Shown: piece by piece, positions 15,419 through 22,432 of the stretch
How the letters are laid out: every line of letters starts with the position of its first letter
How positions within the stretch are numbered: the first letter of the stretch is position 1
From: a bacterium
Lineage (GTDB): Bacteria; Desulfobacterota; JAPLJL01
Reading direction: 5' to 3'
Assembly: GCA_028713675.1 (NCBI GenBank)
Contig: JAQTNV010000043.1
Location: forward strand, 1 to 28,015
Length of the DNA: 28,015 nucleotides
The notes under the pieces: generated by a model
What the model was told of the DNA's origin: nothing
Seen by the model: only the letters and a program-made list of their open reading frames with translations
Databases searched by the model: none
Translations under genes and position numbers: made by a program

Positions 15419-16120
15419 CTATTTTTCAGTCGGGACTGAGCTGGTTTCCAGCGCCGTCAGGAATTTTTTCAAATCCGAATAATCCCTGACCACCCGGACC
15501 GCCCCCTCCCGCAGAAGTATTTTCGTCCCCGTACCCACCCCCACGAAGGCGACCTTCGCTTCCCGGGCCGCCCAGACATCCCAGACCCCGTCCCCGACGT
15601 AAACGATTTTCTCGAAACGCCTGAGTTTTTCGCTTTTCAACATCGCCCGGACCGCGGCCTGCAAAATTCCCGGCCGGGAGATGGAATCGTTGGCGGAAAA
15701 AATCGGGATCCCGTCCACCGGCAAGCCCGCGTTCCCGAGCTTGACCTCCGCCGATTCCCGCCAGCCCCCCGTAGCCAGGGCAACCATCCACCGTTCCGAC
15801 GCCTGCAGAGCCCTCAGCATTCCGCCGGCGCCCCGCAGGGGTTTCAGTCTGATCTTTTCCGATTGCAAACGGGCCTTGATGATCCGGACGAAGCTCTCTT
15901 TGACCTTCCGGGCCGGATCCCGGCTGATTTCCCGGTGAAAATTCATCCGGTGGATCTCCGCCAGGATCCCGGCGTCGGTGACATTGTGATAATGGGACCA
16001 GTCGGTATCCACCGACGCGATCCCCAGGACCCGCCGGACCGCCTCCACGTAACAATCGGCGTCGAACTTCATCGATTCGATCAGGGTTCCATCGAGGTCA
16101 AAAAGCGCCAGGCTTTTCAT
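15419..16120 (-). CDS. HAD-superfamily hydrolase (phosphoglycolate-phosphatase-like)
   Basis: Cytoplasmic phosphomonoesterase of the haloacid-dehalogenase fold; the 233-residue length suits the group with an alpha-helical cap. Motif I is FDLDGT with nucleophile Asp8 and acid Asp10, motif II the Thr of ALATGGW, motif III a Lys in the KLGNAG/SRPGIL region, and motif IV VYVGDGVWD. The closest functional family is phosphoglycolate phosphatase/beta-phosphoglucomutase-like, but the substrate cannot be named from sequence. I chose ATG 16120 because MKSLALFDLDGT is the canonical N-terminus; the frame stays open upstream but runs antisense through the acsE gene. It is divergent from acsE and convergent with the methyltransferase gene. 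Confidence 0.88.
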   Translation of the reverse strand: MKSLALFDLDGTLIESMKFDADCYVEAVRRVLGIASVDTDWSHYHNVTDAGILAEIHRMNFHREISRDPARKVKESFVRIIKARLQSEKIRLKPLRGAGGMLRALQASERWMVALATGGWRESAEVKLGNAGLPVDGIPIFSANDSISRPGILQAAVRAMLKSEKLRRFEKIVYVGDGVWDVWAAREAKVAFVGVGTGTKILLREGAVRVVRDYSDLKKFLTALETSSVPTEK

Positions 16121-16157
16121 AATTTTCTGTTCCGATTGCCGGTTTTTTCTGATCATC

Positions 16158-16186
16158 TTGGTTCGGCTCTTAAAAATATTTATAAT
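16158..16186 (+). promoter_or_regulatory. Predicted promoter of the acsE-like gene
   Basis: TTGGTT (16158-16163) and a perfect TATAAT (16181-16186) are 17 bases apart. The predicted start near 16193 leaves only about nine nucleotides before ATG 16202, too short for a normal ribosome-binding site. Confidence 0.55.
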
Positions 16187-16201
16187 TATTCTGAGTAATA
16201 T

Positions 16202-17014
16202 ATGCTGATCATCGGTGAAAAAATCAACGGCACCCTGAAGGGCATCGCCGCCGCCATCAACCAGAGGGACGCGGAGGCGATCACCGCGGCCGTGCGCAGA
16301 CAGGACCAGGCCGGGGCCGACGTGATCGACGTCAACGCCGGGACCGGCAAAGCCAAGGGCCCGGCCGAGATTGAAGACATGAAATGGCTGGTGGAGGTCG
16401 TCCAGAAAGCCACCGCCAAGCCGCTGGCGATCGACTCGGAAAACCCCGAGGTGATCGCGGCCGGGCTGCCACTGGTGAAGGGCCCCACTCCCTGGATCAA
16501 TTCCGCCAGCGCCGCCCCCGCCCGCCTCGAAAGCCTGCTGGCCCTGGCCCAAAACACCGGCGGCCCGCTCATCGCCCTCTGCATGGATGAAAAGGGCATC
16601 CCCACCTCGATGGAGGGACGGCTGCGGGCGGCGGAAAGAATCTTCCTGGCCGCCCGGGAAAAAGGAATCAAACCCGAGTGCCTGTACTTTGATCCCCTGG
16701 TCATGCCGATCTGCGCCAACGATAAGGCCGGGGCGATGAACCTGGAGCTGATCGGCTCGATCAAAACCCGTTTTCCCGGCGCCCGGACCGTGGTGGGTTT
16801 GAGCAACATCAGCTTCGGCCTGCCGCAAAGAGAGGTGATCAATCAGGCTTTCTTGATCCTCTGCCAGCAGGCCGGCCTGGACGCGGCGATCATGGATCCC
16901 ACCCGGGTCAATACCCTGATGTCTCTCCGGGCCTCCGACGCCATCCTGGGCCGCGACCGCATCTGCCGCCGTTACATGCAGACCTATCGGGCGATCTCCG
17001 CCGAGAAAAAATAA
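16202..17014 (+). CDS. acsE: Methyltetrahydrofolate:corrinoid protein methyltransferase (AcsE-like, pterin-binding)
   Basis: Transfers the methyl group of 5-methyltetrahydrofolate to a corrinoid protein, the step that feeds the methyl branch of the Wood-Ljungdahl pathway into acetyl-CoA synthase. The 270-residue TIM-barrel protein starts MLIIGEKING, as in the clostridial enzyme, and shows pterin-site residues: Asn45 in DVNAG, AIDSEN (Asp78), WINSAS (Asn100), DPLVMP (164-169) and GLSNISFG (Asn202), the last matching the methylfolate-binding Asn of AcsE. There is no corrinoid domain, so the partner must be encoded elsewhere. No other acs/cdh gene is in the window. A homologue serving an O-demethylase or methylamine system is an alternative. 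A periodic repeat begins at its stop codon. Confidence 0.88.
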   Translation: MLIIGEKINGTLKGIAAAINQRDAEAITAAVRRQDQAGADVIDVNAGTGKAKGPAEIEDMKWLVEVVQKATAKPLAIDSENPEVIAAGLPLVKGPTPWINSASAAPARLESLLALAQNTGGPLIALCMDEKGIPTSMEGRLRAAERIFLAAREKGIKPECLYFDPLVMPICANDKAGAMNLELIGSIKTRFPGARTVVGLSNISFGLPQREVINQAFLILCQQAGLDAAIMDPTRVNTLMSLRASDAILGRDRICRRYMQTYRAISAEKK

Positions 17015-17303
17015 GGTTGTAGGTCATCCTTCGACTACGCTCAGGACAGGTAGGTCATAGGATAAAAGCGTCCATTGAGTCTATTAAGTCCATAGCGTCT
17101 ATAGGGTCCATAGCGTCCATAGCGTTCGTAGTGTCTATAGTGTCTAAAAGACAATTCATAGAATCAAAATAAAGATTTAATATTTCGACACAATAGACTC
17201 GATAGACTCAATAGACACAACAGACAAATTTAGACACCAAGAACCCGAAGGACCCAACAAACTAGATTACCCATCACCTACCACCTACAACCTACGACCT
17301 TTT
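17014..17303. repeat. Nested foldback: 7-bp outer arms around 9-bp inner arms
   Basis: This 290-bp gap is almost entirely periodic repeat. Outer left arm: aggttgt, aggtcat (17014-17027) and, after an inserted motif, aggtcat (17052-17058). Outer right arm: acccatc, acctacc, acctaca, acctacg, acctttt (17269-17303). Inner left arm: nine 9-bp units of consensus GTCCATAGC/GTCTATAGT (17070-17150). Inner right arm: at least five facing 9-bp units of consensus AATAGACTC (17192-17236). The four arms are nested, so a single RNA or cruciform could fold concentrically. No ORF is supported here. Confidence 0.9.
17028..17050. repeat. REP-like motif inserted in the heptamer tract
   Basis: The sequence ccttcgactacgctcagg (from 17028) plus acagg splits two aggtcat heptamers. 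It has short inverted ends (TCCT at 17027-17030, AGGA at 17043-17046). From memory, very similar TTCGAC...CTCAGG motifs are scattered through many bacterial genomes; that recollection is not checked here. Confidence 0.45.
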
Positions 17304-17311
17304 TCAAGTGG

Positions 17312-17352
17312 AAAAAAAAGACCCAGCCACCTTCTCAGGCGGACTGGGTCTT
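17312..17352 (-). terminator. Rho-independent terminator of the 78-residue protein gene
   Basis: The 9-bp perfect stem AAGACCCAG / CTGGGTCTT (17318-17326 with 17344-17352) is followed, on the minus strand, by a run of T (the A-run 17312-17319). It lies 31 bp past the stop codon of the small gene. Confidence 0.9.
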
Positions 17353-17382
17353 GTTTTTCCGCAGGAATAAGTTACGAAAAAA

Positions 17383-17619
17383 CTATTTCTTTCTGGCCAT
17401 CTTGGCCCGGGAGATGTCTCCCTGCTTGTCGATGAAATAAAGCCAGCTTTTCTCCCGCTTGATCCCGGTCTTGGAAATTACTTCGGCCTTGCCCAGATTC
17501 TGCTTCTTGGCGCCGCCCCGGGCCATTCTTTTGCGGGCGACATTGCCCTGCTTGTCAATGTAATAAAGCCAGCCCTTTTCCCGCTTTACTCCAACCTTCG
17601 TCACCTTCTCCTTGGCCAT
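17383..17619 (-). CDS. Small basic protein made of two 27-residue repeats, unknown function
   Basis: I cannot assign a function. The 78-residue product consists of two copies of one unit, residues 8-34 and 50-76, identical at 18 of 27 positions: K-x-G-[VI]-KREK-x-WLY-[YF]-IDKQG-x-x-x-R-x-x-MAR. A Lys/Gly-rich linker (35-49) separates them and the second copy ends in KK. It is strongly basic, with no cysteine, signal peptide or membrane segment, so it is probably cytoplasmic and may bind nucleic acid or the ribosome (inference from charge only). The WLYYIDKQG core could form a beta hairpin. The gene is certainly built for expression: predicted TTGACA promoter, AAGGAGGAAG ribosome-binding site right before ATG 17619, and a strong terminator. 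It is monocistronic. Confidence 0.85.
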   Translation of the reverse strand: MAKEKVTKVGVKREKGWLYYIDKQGNVARKRMARGGAKKQNLGKAEVISKTGIKREKSWLYFIDKQGDISRAKMARKK

Positions 17620-17668
17620 TCTTCCTCCTTGTTATTAAAGGTAAAAAAAATCGGATATCCTGTTCTCT

Positions 17669-17696
17669 ATTTTCACTCATTTTCCGAGGATGTCAA
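17669..17696 (-). promoter_or_regulatory. Predicted promoter of the 78-residue protein gene
   Basis: On the minus strand, perfect TTGACA (17696-17691) and GAAAAT (17674-17669, 4/6) are 16 bases apart. The leader would be about 40-50 nt and contains the AAGGAGGAAG ribosome-binding site. Confidence 0.5.
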
Positions 17697-17784
17697 GAGA
17701 AAAATGGAAATAAACTAATATTTCTTCCTCCAACTGCCCGTTATGCAAAAAGCAGGCCCTGGCCTCTGAAATCCCTAATTCGGG

Positions 17785-18975
17785 TCAGGGTCCGAACCCC
17801 AAAACTTTCACGGGAACATTCCGGGAATCCCGGGTTCCGTCCCCCAACTGTCCCTCCCCGTTGGCTCCCCAGCATTGCACGGATCCGTCGGTGAGGAGGG
17901 CACAGGTATGGGATTTACCGGCGGAAACAGACTCCGCGCCGGCCCCCAGCCCCGCGACATCCACCGGTTTGTTCCGGGACACATTGCTCCCGTCTCCGAG
18001 CTGACCGAACCGGTTGTCCCCCCAGCATTTCACCCCGCCGTCGACAGTCAAAACGCAGGTGTGGCCTCCGCCGGCGGAAACGGCGGCGGCCCCCTTCTTC
18101 AGGCCGGAAACCTTGGTGGGAGCGTACCTTTCCGCGTTGGTACCATCCCCCAGTTGCCCCAGCCGGTTGTTGCCCCAGCATTTCGCCCGGCCCAGGAAAG
18201 TCAGCGCGCAGGTATGATCCCCGCCGGCCGAGAGGGCGACATAGCTTTTCGCGAAACCCGCGACCACGCCCGGCACTTCCCGGGCGAGATTTCCCCCGTC
18301 GCCCAGCTGGCCGAACTTGTTTTCTCCCCAGCATCTCACCCCGCCCATAAAAGTCAGCGCGCAGGTATGCGCCCGGCCCGCGGAGATGGAGGTAATCCTC
18401 CGATTTATCCCGATCACGTCCACCGGCGGTTTTTTCTCCGCCCGGCTGCCGTCCCCCAGCTGCCCGGTCTGGTTATCTCCCCAGCATTGAGACTTTCCTT
18501 CCCCCGTCACTATGCAGGCGTGATTGTCCCCGGCATCCAGGGATTCCAACCCGCCCGAGAGGCCCGCGACCGGAACCGGCTTCCGGGAACCGGCATTATT
18601 CCCATTTCCCAGCTGGCCGCGCTGGTTGTCGCCCCAGCATTCCACCCCTCCCCCGGCGGTCAGGACACAGGTGGCGGACCCTCCGGCGGAGACCGCCTTG
18701 TTTCCTCCCGCGAGCCCGGCGACATCCGCCGGGATGGAGCGGGAGGTTTCGCTTCCATCCCCCAGCTGGCCGGATTGGTTGGCTCCCCAGCACCTCACCG
18801 CGCCTCCGGAGATCAAGGCGCAGGTATGGTCCCGCCCGGCGGAAATGGCGATCGCCTTCTGATTGGCCGGCTTAACCTCTTCGGTTTTCCCTCCGGCAAA
18901 AATATTCCCCGCCAGTCCCAGGACGGAGAGGATCATCAGCCCGCACAGATATTTTCTTTTTTTCTTTTCGCCCAT
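17785..18975 (-). CDS. Exported RCC1-repeat beta-propeller protein
   Basis: A secreted seven-bladed propeller, probably a binding scaffold; no enzyme motif is present. After a signal peptide (MGEKKKRKYL, hydrophobic core, ...FAGG near residue 23) come seven consecutive ~50-residue RCC1 units, each of the form SAG-x-x-HTCAL-x5-G-x-V-x-CWG-x-N-x-x-GQLGDG. Seven is exactly the number needed to close an RCC1 propeller. Every blade has two cysteines about 12 residues apart (HTC and CWG), 14 in the mature protein, suggesting one disulfide per blade in an oxidising compartment. The start is ATG 18975, four bases after the stop of the phosphatase gene, so the two are co-transcribed; a longer frame upstream overlaps that gene and lacks the signal peptide. 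Ligand unknown. Confidence 0.9.
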   Translation of the reverse strand: MGEKKKRKYLCGLMILSVLGLAGNIFAGGKTEEVKPANQKAIAISAGRDHTCALISGGAVRCWGANQSGQLGDGSETSRSIPADVAGLAGGNKAVSAGGSATCVLTAGGGVECWGDNQRGQLGNGNNAGSRKPVPVAGLSGGLESLDAGDNHACIVTGEGKSQCWGDNQTGQLGDGSRAEKKPPVDVIGINRRITSISAGRAHTCALTFMGGVRCWGENKFGQLGDGGNLAREVPGVVAGFAKSYVALSAGGDHTCALTFLGRAKCWGNNRLGQLGDGTNAERYAPTKVSGLKKGAAAVSAGGGHTCVLTVDGGVKCWGDNRFGQLGDGSNVSRNKPVDVAGLGAGAESVSAGKSHTCALLTDGSVQCWGANGEGQLGDGTRDSRNVPVKVLGFGP

Positions 18976-18979
18976 GCCG

Positions 18980-19627
18980 CTATTTTTTGGTTTCAATGCT
19001 TTTCCGGATCTTCTCCACATCCAGATCCTGGATGAACTTGACCAGGGTTTTCCACATCGGATGGAACCCATATCCGCCTTCGGTCATTTCCCTGATGGCC
19101 TCTTCGCGGGACCACCCCTGCACGACCACCCGATAGGCCGCAATCATCGCGCCGGTCCGGTCGGAGCCGTGATGGCAATGGACGAAAACCGGCTGATTGC
19201 CGGGATCGTTGACCACCCGGAGGAAATCGATCACGTCCTGGTTTTTCTCATCCCAGGTTATTTCCGGAAGGCGCACGTAACGCAATCCGATCTTTTCGGC
19301 CCTCTCCCTTTCCGAATGCAGCAGCCGGAGATCCACCACCGTCCTGATCCCCATCGCCTTCAGCTGGGCAAAGCCTTTATGTTTCGGCTGGGCGCCGCGA
19401 TAGAGGACCTCATTGATCTTGAACAGGTTCGGCAATCCGATTCTGTCGGTGATCGGAACGGCCCAGGATTCCGGGCGAGGAATACCGGGGGCCTGGATCT
19501 GAACCGGCGGTTTCTCCGCCCCGGGCGGAGAAACCGCGTCCGCGCGGGCCGGAACGGCCAGAACCGCCGCCCCGAAGAATAAAATCCCTCCCAACCCAAA
19601 AGATTTAATTATCGATTTGGATTTCAT
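18980..19627 (-). CDS. Exported Cys-based phosphatase (dual-specificity/tyrosine phosphatase fold)
   Basis: The catalytic P-loop is VHCHHGSDRTG with nucleophile Cys151 and Arg157, the CX5R signature of protein-tyrosine/dual-specificity phosphatases. The preceding segment NEVLYRGAQPKHKGFAQLKAMGIRTVVDLR is typical of the bacterial DSP-like group. Residues ~1-30 form a signal peptide ending at PARADA, so it should act in the periplasm or outside, where the substrate could be a phospholipid, inositol phosphate or other phosphate ester rather than a phosphoprotein. It has 215 residues. ATG 19627 has no ribosome-binding site, and the predicted promoter places the transcript start at about the start codon. 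It is followed after four bases by the RCC1 propeller gene and preceded by the DUF3604 gene on the same strand. Confidence 0.9.
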   Translation of the reverse strand: MKSKSIIKSFGLGGILFFGAAVLAVPARADAVSPPGAEKPPVQIQAPGIPRPESWAVPITDRIGLPNLFKINEVLYRGAQPKHKGFAQLKAMGIRTVVDLRLLHSERERAEKIGLRYVRLPEITWDEKNQDVIDFLRVVNDPGNQPVFVHCHHGSDRTGAMIAAYRVVVQGWSREEAIREMTEGGYGFHPMWKTLVKFIQDLDVEKIRKSIETKK

Positions 19628-19633
19628 GTTTGA

Positions 19634-19663
19634 ATTTTAAATGACCCCGGGAGGTTAATACAA
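19634..19663 (-). promoter_or_regulatory. Predicted promoter of the phosphatase-RCC1 pair
   Basis: On the minus strand, TTGTAT (19663-19658) and TAAAAT (19639-19634, 5/6) are 18 bases apart. A normal start point would fall at about 19627, the A of the start codon, predicting a leaderless mRNA. Confidence 0.4.
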
Positions 19664-19756
19664 TACAGAGCCGGCCGATGAAGCTTGCCATTCCCTGCCG
19701 ATAAAATCGCGGGCGGGAATCCCCCCACCGCCAATTTCCACTGAGAATGCCTTTTT

Positions 19757-21775
19757 TCATCCCGGCGGATTTGAATTGGCCTCCGGCCGGTACCAGATGG
19801 GAGAGGTCCATGCCCTTTCCTGGATCACGTTGGGAATCAGCGGGTCATCGCAGGTATCCGGGCGCTGGTCCGGGGCCAGGCTATGGCATTGAATGGTGCT
19901 CCAGCGGCAGGTCGGGTTCTCGATCACCCGGACATAATAAAAAGCCCTCTGCCCGGGATGAAAATCCGGATCAGTCCAGACGGTGCAGAGCGTATCGAAA
20001 CCGGCTCCCGCGGTTTCGCAGGTGGTGGGGTCTATGGACGAGCCGTTATCGGGATCCCCGGCAACCTCGTAGATTCGGTAAGCCGGCTGGGTGGCGGTTT
20101 CCAGCCATCCCTTGACGACCTGAACACGCTGCAGGAGCGTTCCGGTTCTTCCTCCCCCGCCCGGATCCCGGGCCGCCAGGATTCCAAAGGTGGGGGCCGA
20201 GATTCCGGCCGGCATCGGCGGCAGGTCTCTGCCCATCGGCACGCCCTCCCGGGAGCCGATCTCCACCAGGTTGGAAGCGCCGCACATGCTGCCGGGTAAA
20301 TTCCAGCCCCCGAAAAACCGCACGGAAATCCGGGGGCCGCTGGTGGCATAGGTCTCCCGCCGGAGCAGGGCATTGAAGATCGAGTCGCGGGAATTCTCTT
20401 CCGCCCAAACGGCGGTCAATCCTCCCGGATTGGCAGCGATCATTAACGGCCCATAGGTGATCAAGGTGAGCCGCTTCGAAATGCTGTCTTCGTTCCATCC
20501 CGCGTGGCCCTCATAGCGGTTTTCCTCCACCGCGCCGGGAGTGGCATTGTGGGTGTCGGTGGAGGCGATGATCCCGAGCTTGAAGGGGTTTACCCCCAGG
20601 CGCTCCTCTTCCAGCAAACCCTTCAGCAGGGCGGAGCGGATGAAATCCCATCGGGAAAGGCACCCCTGCCCCATCATTCCCCCCGAGCCAGTGCCTTCTC
20701 CGCAATCCTCCGGGGAAAACCAGTTTGATTTCTCAAAACCGCAGAGGTCATCATCCGGGCCCTGGATCCCGGAAAAGCTTTGCCGGCATTCCGAATCCCC
20801 CTTATGCTGGAAAATCTCGGCCAGGGGCTCCCTCCGCGCCCGGAGTGCGGCCAGCTCCTTCTCCTCTTCCCGGTTTTGCGCCCCCGGGTATTCGACCGCA
20901 AACATCCTGCCGTTGCTGAGGTTCGAATTGTGGGGGATAGAGATGGCTTCGCAGCCTTCCCCGGAGCCGGGGCAAATTCTTTCGAGTTCGCTTAAAAATC
21001 CCTCGGGCGTTGCCTGCTCCAGGTAACTCACCGGCAGGTCGGGAACCGCGGCGTTCCTGAAGATCACGTTTCGATGCAGGTTGCTGATCCCCGCGGTATC
21101 GGTGTACTCATAGGCGACAAAAGAAGTGAAGGAACAATCCGCGGAGCGGTCGTATGCTCCCTCCGCCGCCGCTTGGATTCTTCGCCATACGGCCCGGGCC
21201 TGTTCCGCGCAGTCTATTCCCGCCGGACCGCAGATGTCCGGAAAGCGCGCCGGGCTCGCGCTGAAAATAACATTGGAAAAGATCAGCATGCTCATGTCGT
21301 TACCGTCCCGGATGAGCGAACACGACGGGGAGTCATAGACGCTCAAACCGGGCGCCGTGCAGGCGTCGGTCTCGCCGAAAAACTCGGAATGATCGGTGAT
21401 CGCGGCGAAATCGAGCGGGCGCTCGAGCTGAAGGCTCCGGGTGGGCTCTCCTTCCGGATTGAACGGTTCCAGGCCGATCCGCTCGCCCCGGGCGAAACGG
21501 TAGGCATCCTCCGGGGTCGCCCGGCTCCCCCAGATCCACGCGTCATAGGAAGATGAGGTATGGGAGTGCAGATCGCCGAAGTAAAGATTCTTGAGGGGAT
21601 TGGATTTTGAACAGGGGGCCCGCTCTTCGGTATAAGGAACGCCGTGACCGCCGGGACTGGATTTGTGACTGCAACCAAATGGTCCCCCGGCGGCGAAAAA
21701 GAGCAAAATCGCAATCAAATAAATTGGCGCAAACGACGCTTCTGAATTTCTATTAATTTGAGCAATCCTTGACAC
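19757..21775 (-). CDS. DUF3604-family exported (lipo)protein
   Basis: Large 672-residue member of the DUF3604 family, which has no settled function. The N-terminus has a hydrophobic segment (~16-30) followed by GGPFGC with Cys35 as a possible lipidation site, so it is probably exported or anchored. After that comes LYFGDLHSHTSSSYDAW (64-80) and later DFAAITDHSEFFGE, which look like the paired metal-binding histidines of PHP-type phosphoesterases, suggesting a metal-dependent hydrolase (inference). STDTHNATPG and the C-terminal RAFYYVRVIENP, WTSPIWY segments are typical for the family. The start is GTG 21775, preceded by AAGG. Length is normal for the family. It may be transcribed with the exported phosphatase and propeller genes downstream, 129 bp away, although that gap has its own predicted promoter. 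Confidence 0.88.
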   Translation of the reverse strand: MSRIAQINRNSEASFAPIYLIAILLFFAAGGPFGCSHKSSPGGHGVPYTEERAPCSKSNPLKNLYFGDLHSHTSSSYDAWIWGSRATPEDAYRFARGERIGLEPFNPEGEPTRSLQLERPLDFAAITDHSEFFGETDACTAPGLSVYDSPSCSLIRDGNDMSMLIFSNVIFSASPARFPDICGPAGIDCAEQARAVWRRIQAAAEGAYDRSADCSFTSFVAYEYTDTAGISNLHRNVIFRNAAVPDLPVSYLEQATPEGFLSELERICPGSGEGCEAISIPHNSNLSNGRMFAVEYPGAQNREEEKELAALRARREPLAEIFQHKGDSECRQSFSGIQGPDDDLCGFEKSNWFSPEDCGEGTGSGGMMGQGCLSRWDFIRSALLKGLLEEERLGVNPFKLGIIASTDTHNATPGAVEENRYEGHAGWNEDSISKRLTLITYGPLMIAANPGGLTAVWAEENSRDSIFNALLRRETYATSGPRISVRFFGGWNLPGSMCGASNLVEIGSREGVPMGRDLPPMPAGISAPTFGILAARDPGGGGRTGTLLQRVQVVKGWLETATQPAYRIYEVAGDPDNGSSIDPTTCETAGAGFDTLCTVWTDPDFHPGQRAFYYVRVIENPTCRWSTIQCHSLAPDQRPDTCDDPLIPNVIQERAWTSPIWYRPEANSNPPG

Positions 21776-22053
21776 GGAACCTTATCTTTTGAATCTTCTT
21801 CTCCGCCTGCCATTTTTCCTTACTCGCCCTGGATAAAAACTCTCAGACTCTTAAACAAGAAATGAATTTAAGGAGAACCGGGTTTTGAGCATTATCTGAA
21901 AAAAACGGAAAACGGTCAAACGATTTAAACCGCAGGCCATAAACAGGAAAAAACGAGAGCGGGGAAACGAAAGAACGAAGAGCGCAAAACCCGCCGGCCG
22001 GGTGATCAGCAAGAAAATCCAAGCCGGACCGGGGGAAAAATCGGCCGTCTTCC
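21776..22053. other. Non-coding gap upstream of the tRNA cluster
   Basis: About 280 bp between the start of the DUF3604 gene and the tRNA promoter. I see no convincing ORF, RNA gene or long repeat here. Control regions for both divergent units must lie in it. Confidence 0.5.
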
Positions 22054-22082
22054 TTGACGGAGGAACGGTAAAAACCTACATT
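22054..22082 (+). promoter_or_regulatory. Predicted promoter of the tRNA cluster
   Basis: TTGACG (22054-22059) and TACATT (22077-22082, 4/6) have 17-bp spacing. The start would be near 22089, about 21 nt before tRNA-Arg. Confidence 0.6.
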
Positions 22083-22109
22083 AACCTTAGGAAATAAAAT
22101 GAAAAAAGA

Positions 22110-22186
22110 GCGCCTGTAGCTCAGATGGACAGAGCAACGGACTTCTAATCCGTAGGCCGAGCGTTCGAGTCGCTCCAGGCGCACCA
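22110..22186 (+). tRNA. tRNA-Arg (anticodon TCT)
   Basis: Acceptor stem GCGCCTG / CAGGCGC, D stem GCTC/GAGC, anticodon stem ACGGA / TCCGT around CTTCTAA (anticodon UCU), and T arm GAGCG-TTCGAGT-CGCTC. CCA is encoded. First of a four-tRNA cluster. Confidence 0.97.
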
Positions 22187-22208
22187 TCTTCTCAACAGGT
22201 TAAGGGCC

Positions 22209-22229
22209 AAAGGTGAAGGGTGAAAGGTG
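22209..22229. repeat. Short heptamer tract between tRNAs
   Basis: Three 7-bp units (aaaggtg, aagggtg, aaaggtg) lie between tRNA-Arg and tRNA-His. They look like a single arm of the GGT-type foldback repeats, with no obvious facing arm. Confidence 0.5.
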
Positions 22230-22350
22230 GAAATCAAGACGCCAGAAATAAAGTGAATCGGGAAACGAAAAAAGGAAAGTAAAACGTTATAATATACCCG
22301 GGATGGTTGATAATTTAGCGGATTTTGATTATAGGATTACTGCTTTTGAT

Positions 22351-22427
22351 GGTGAGTGTAGCTCAATTGGCAGAGCACTGGACTGTGGCTCCAGTGGTTG
22401 AGGGTTCAAGCCCCTTCACTCACCCCA
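22351..22427 (+). tRNA. tRNA-His (anticodon GTG)
   Basis: Acceptor stem GTGAGTG / CACTCAC with the encoded extra 5' G (G-1, position 22351) facing discriminator C, as required for tRNA-His. Anticodon stem CTGGA / TCCAG with loop CTGTGGC (anticodon GUG). CCA is encoded. A TATAAT at 22288-22293 could give it a second promoter. Confidence 0.97.
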
Positions 22428-22432
22428 CTCTT

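Noticed and set aside
16121-16828. Upstream extension of the HAD hydrolase frame (469 codons in all)
   Set aside because: The extension is antisense to acsE; the HAD motif starts right at ATG 16120.
17875-19035. 386-codon plus-strand frame antisense to the RCC1 gene
   Set aside because: A shadow of the repeated RCC1 coding sequence; Pro/Gly/Arg-rich and without ribosome-binding site.
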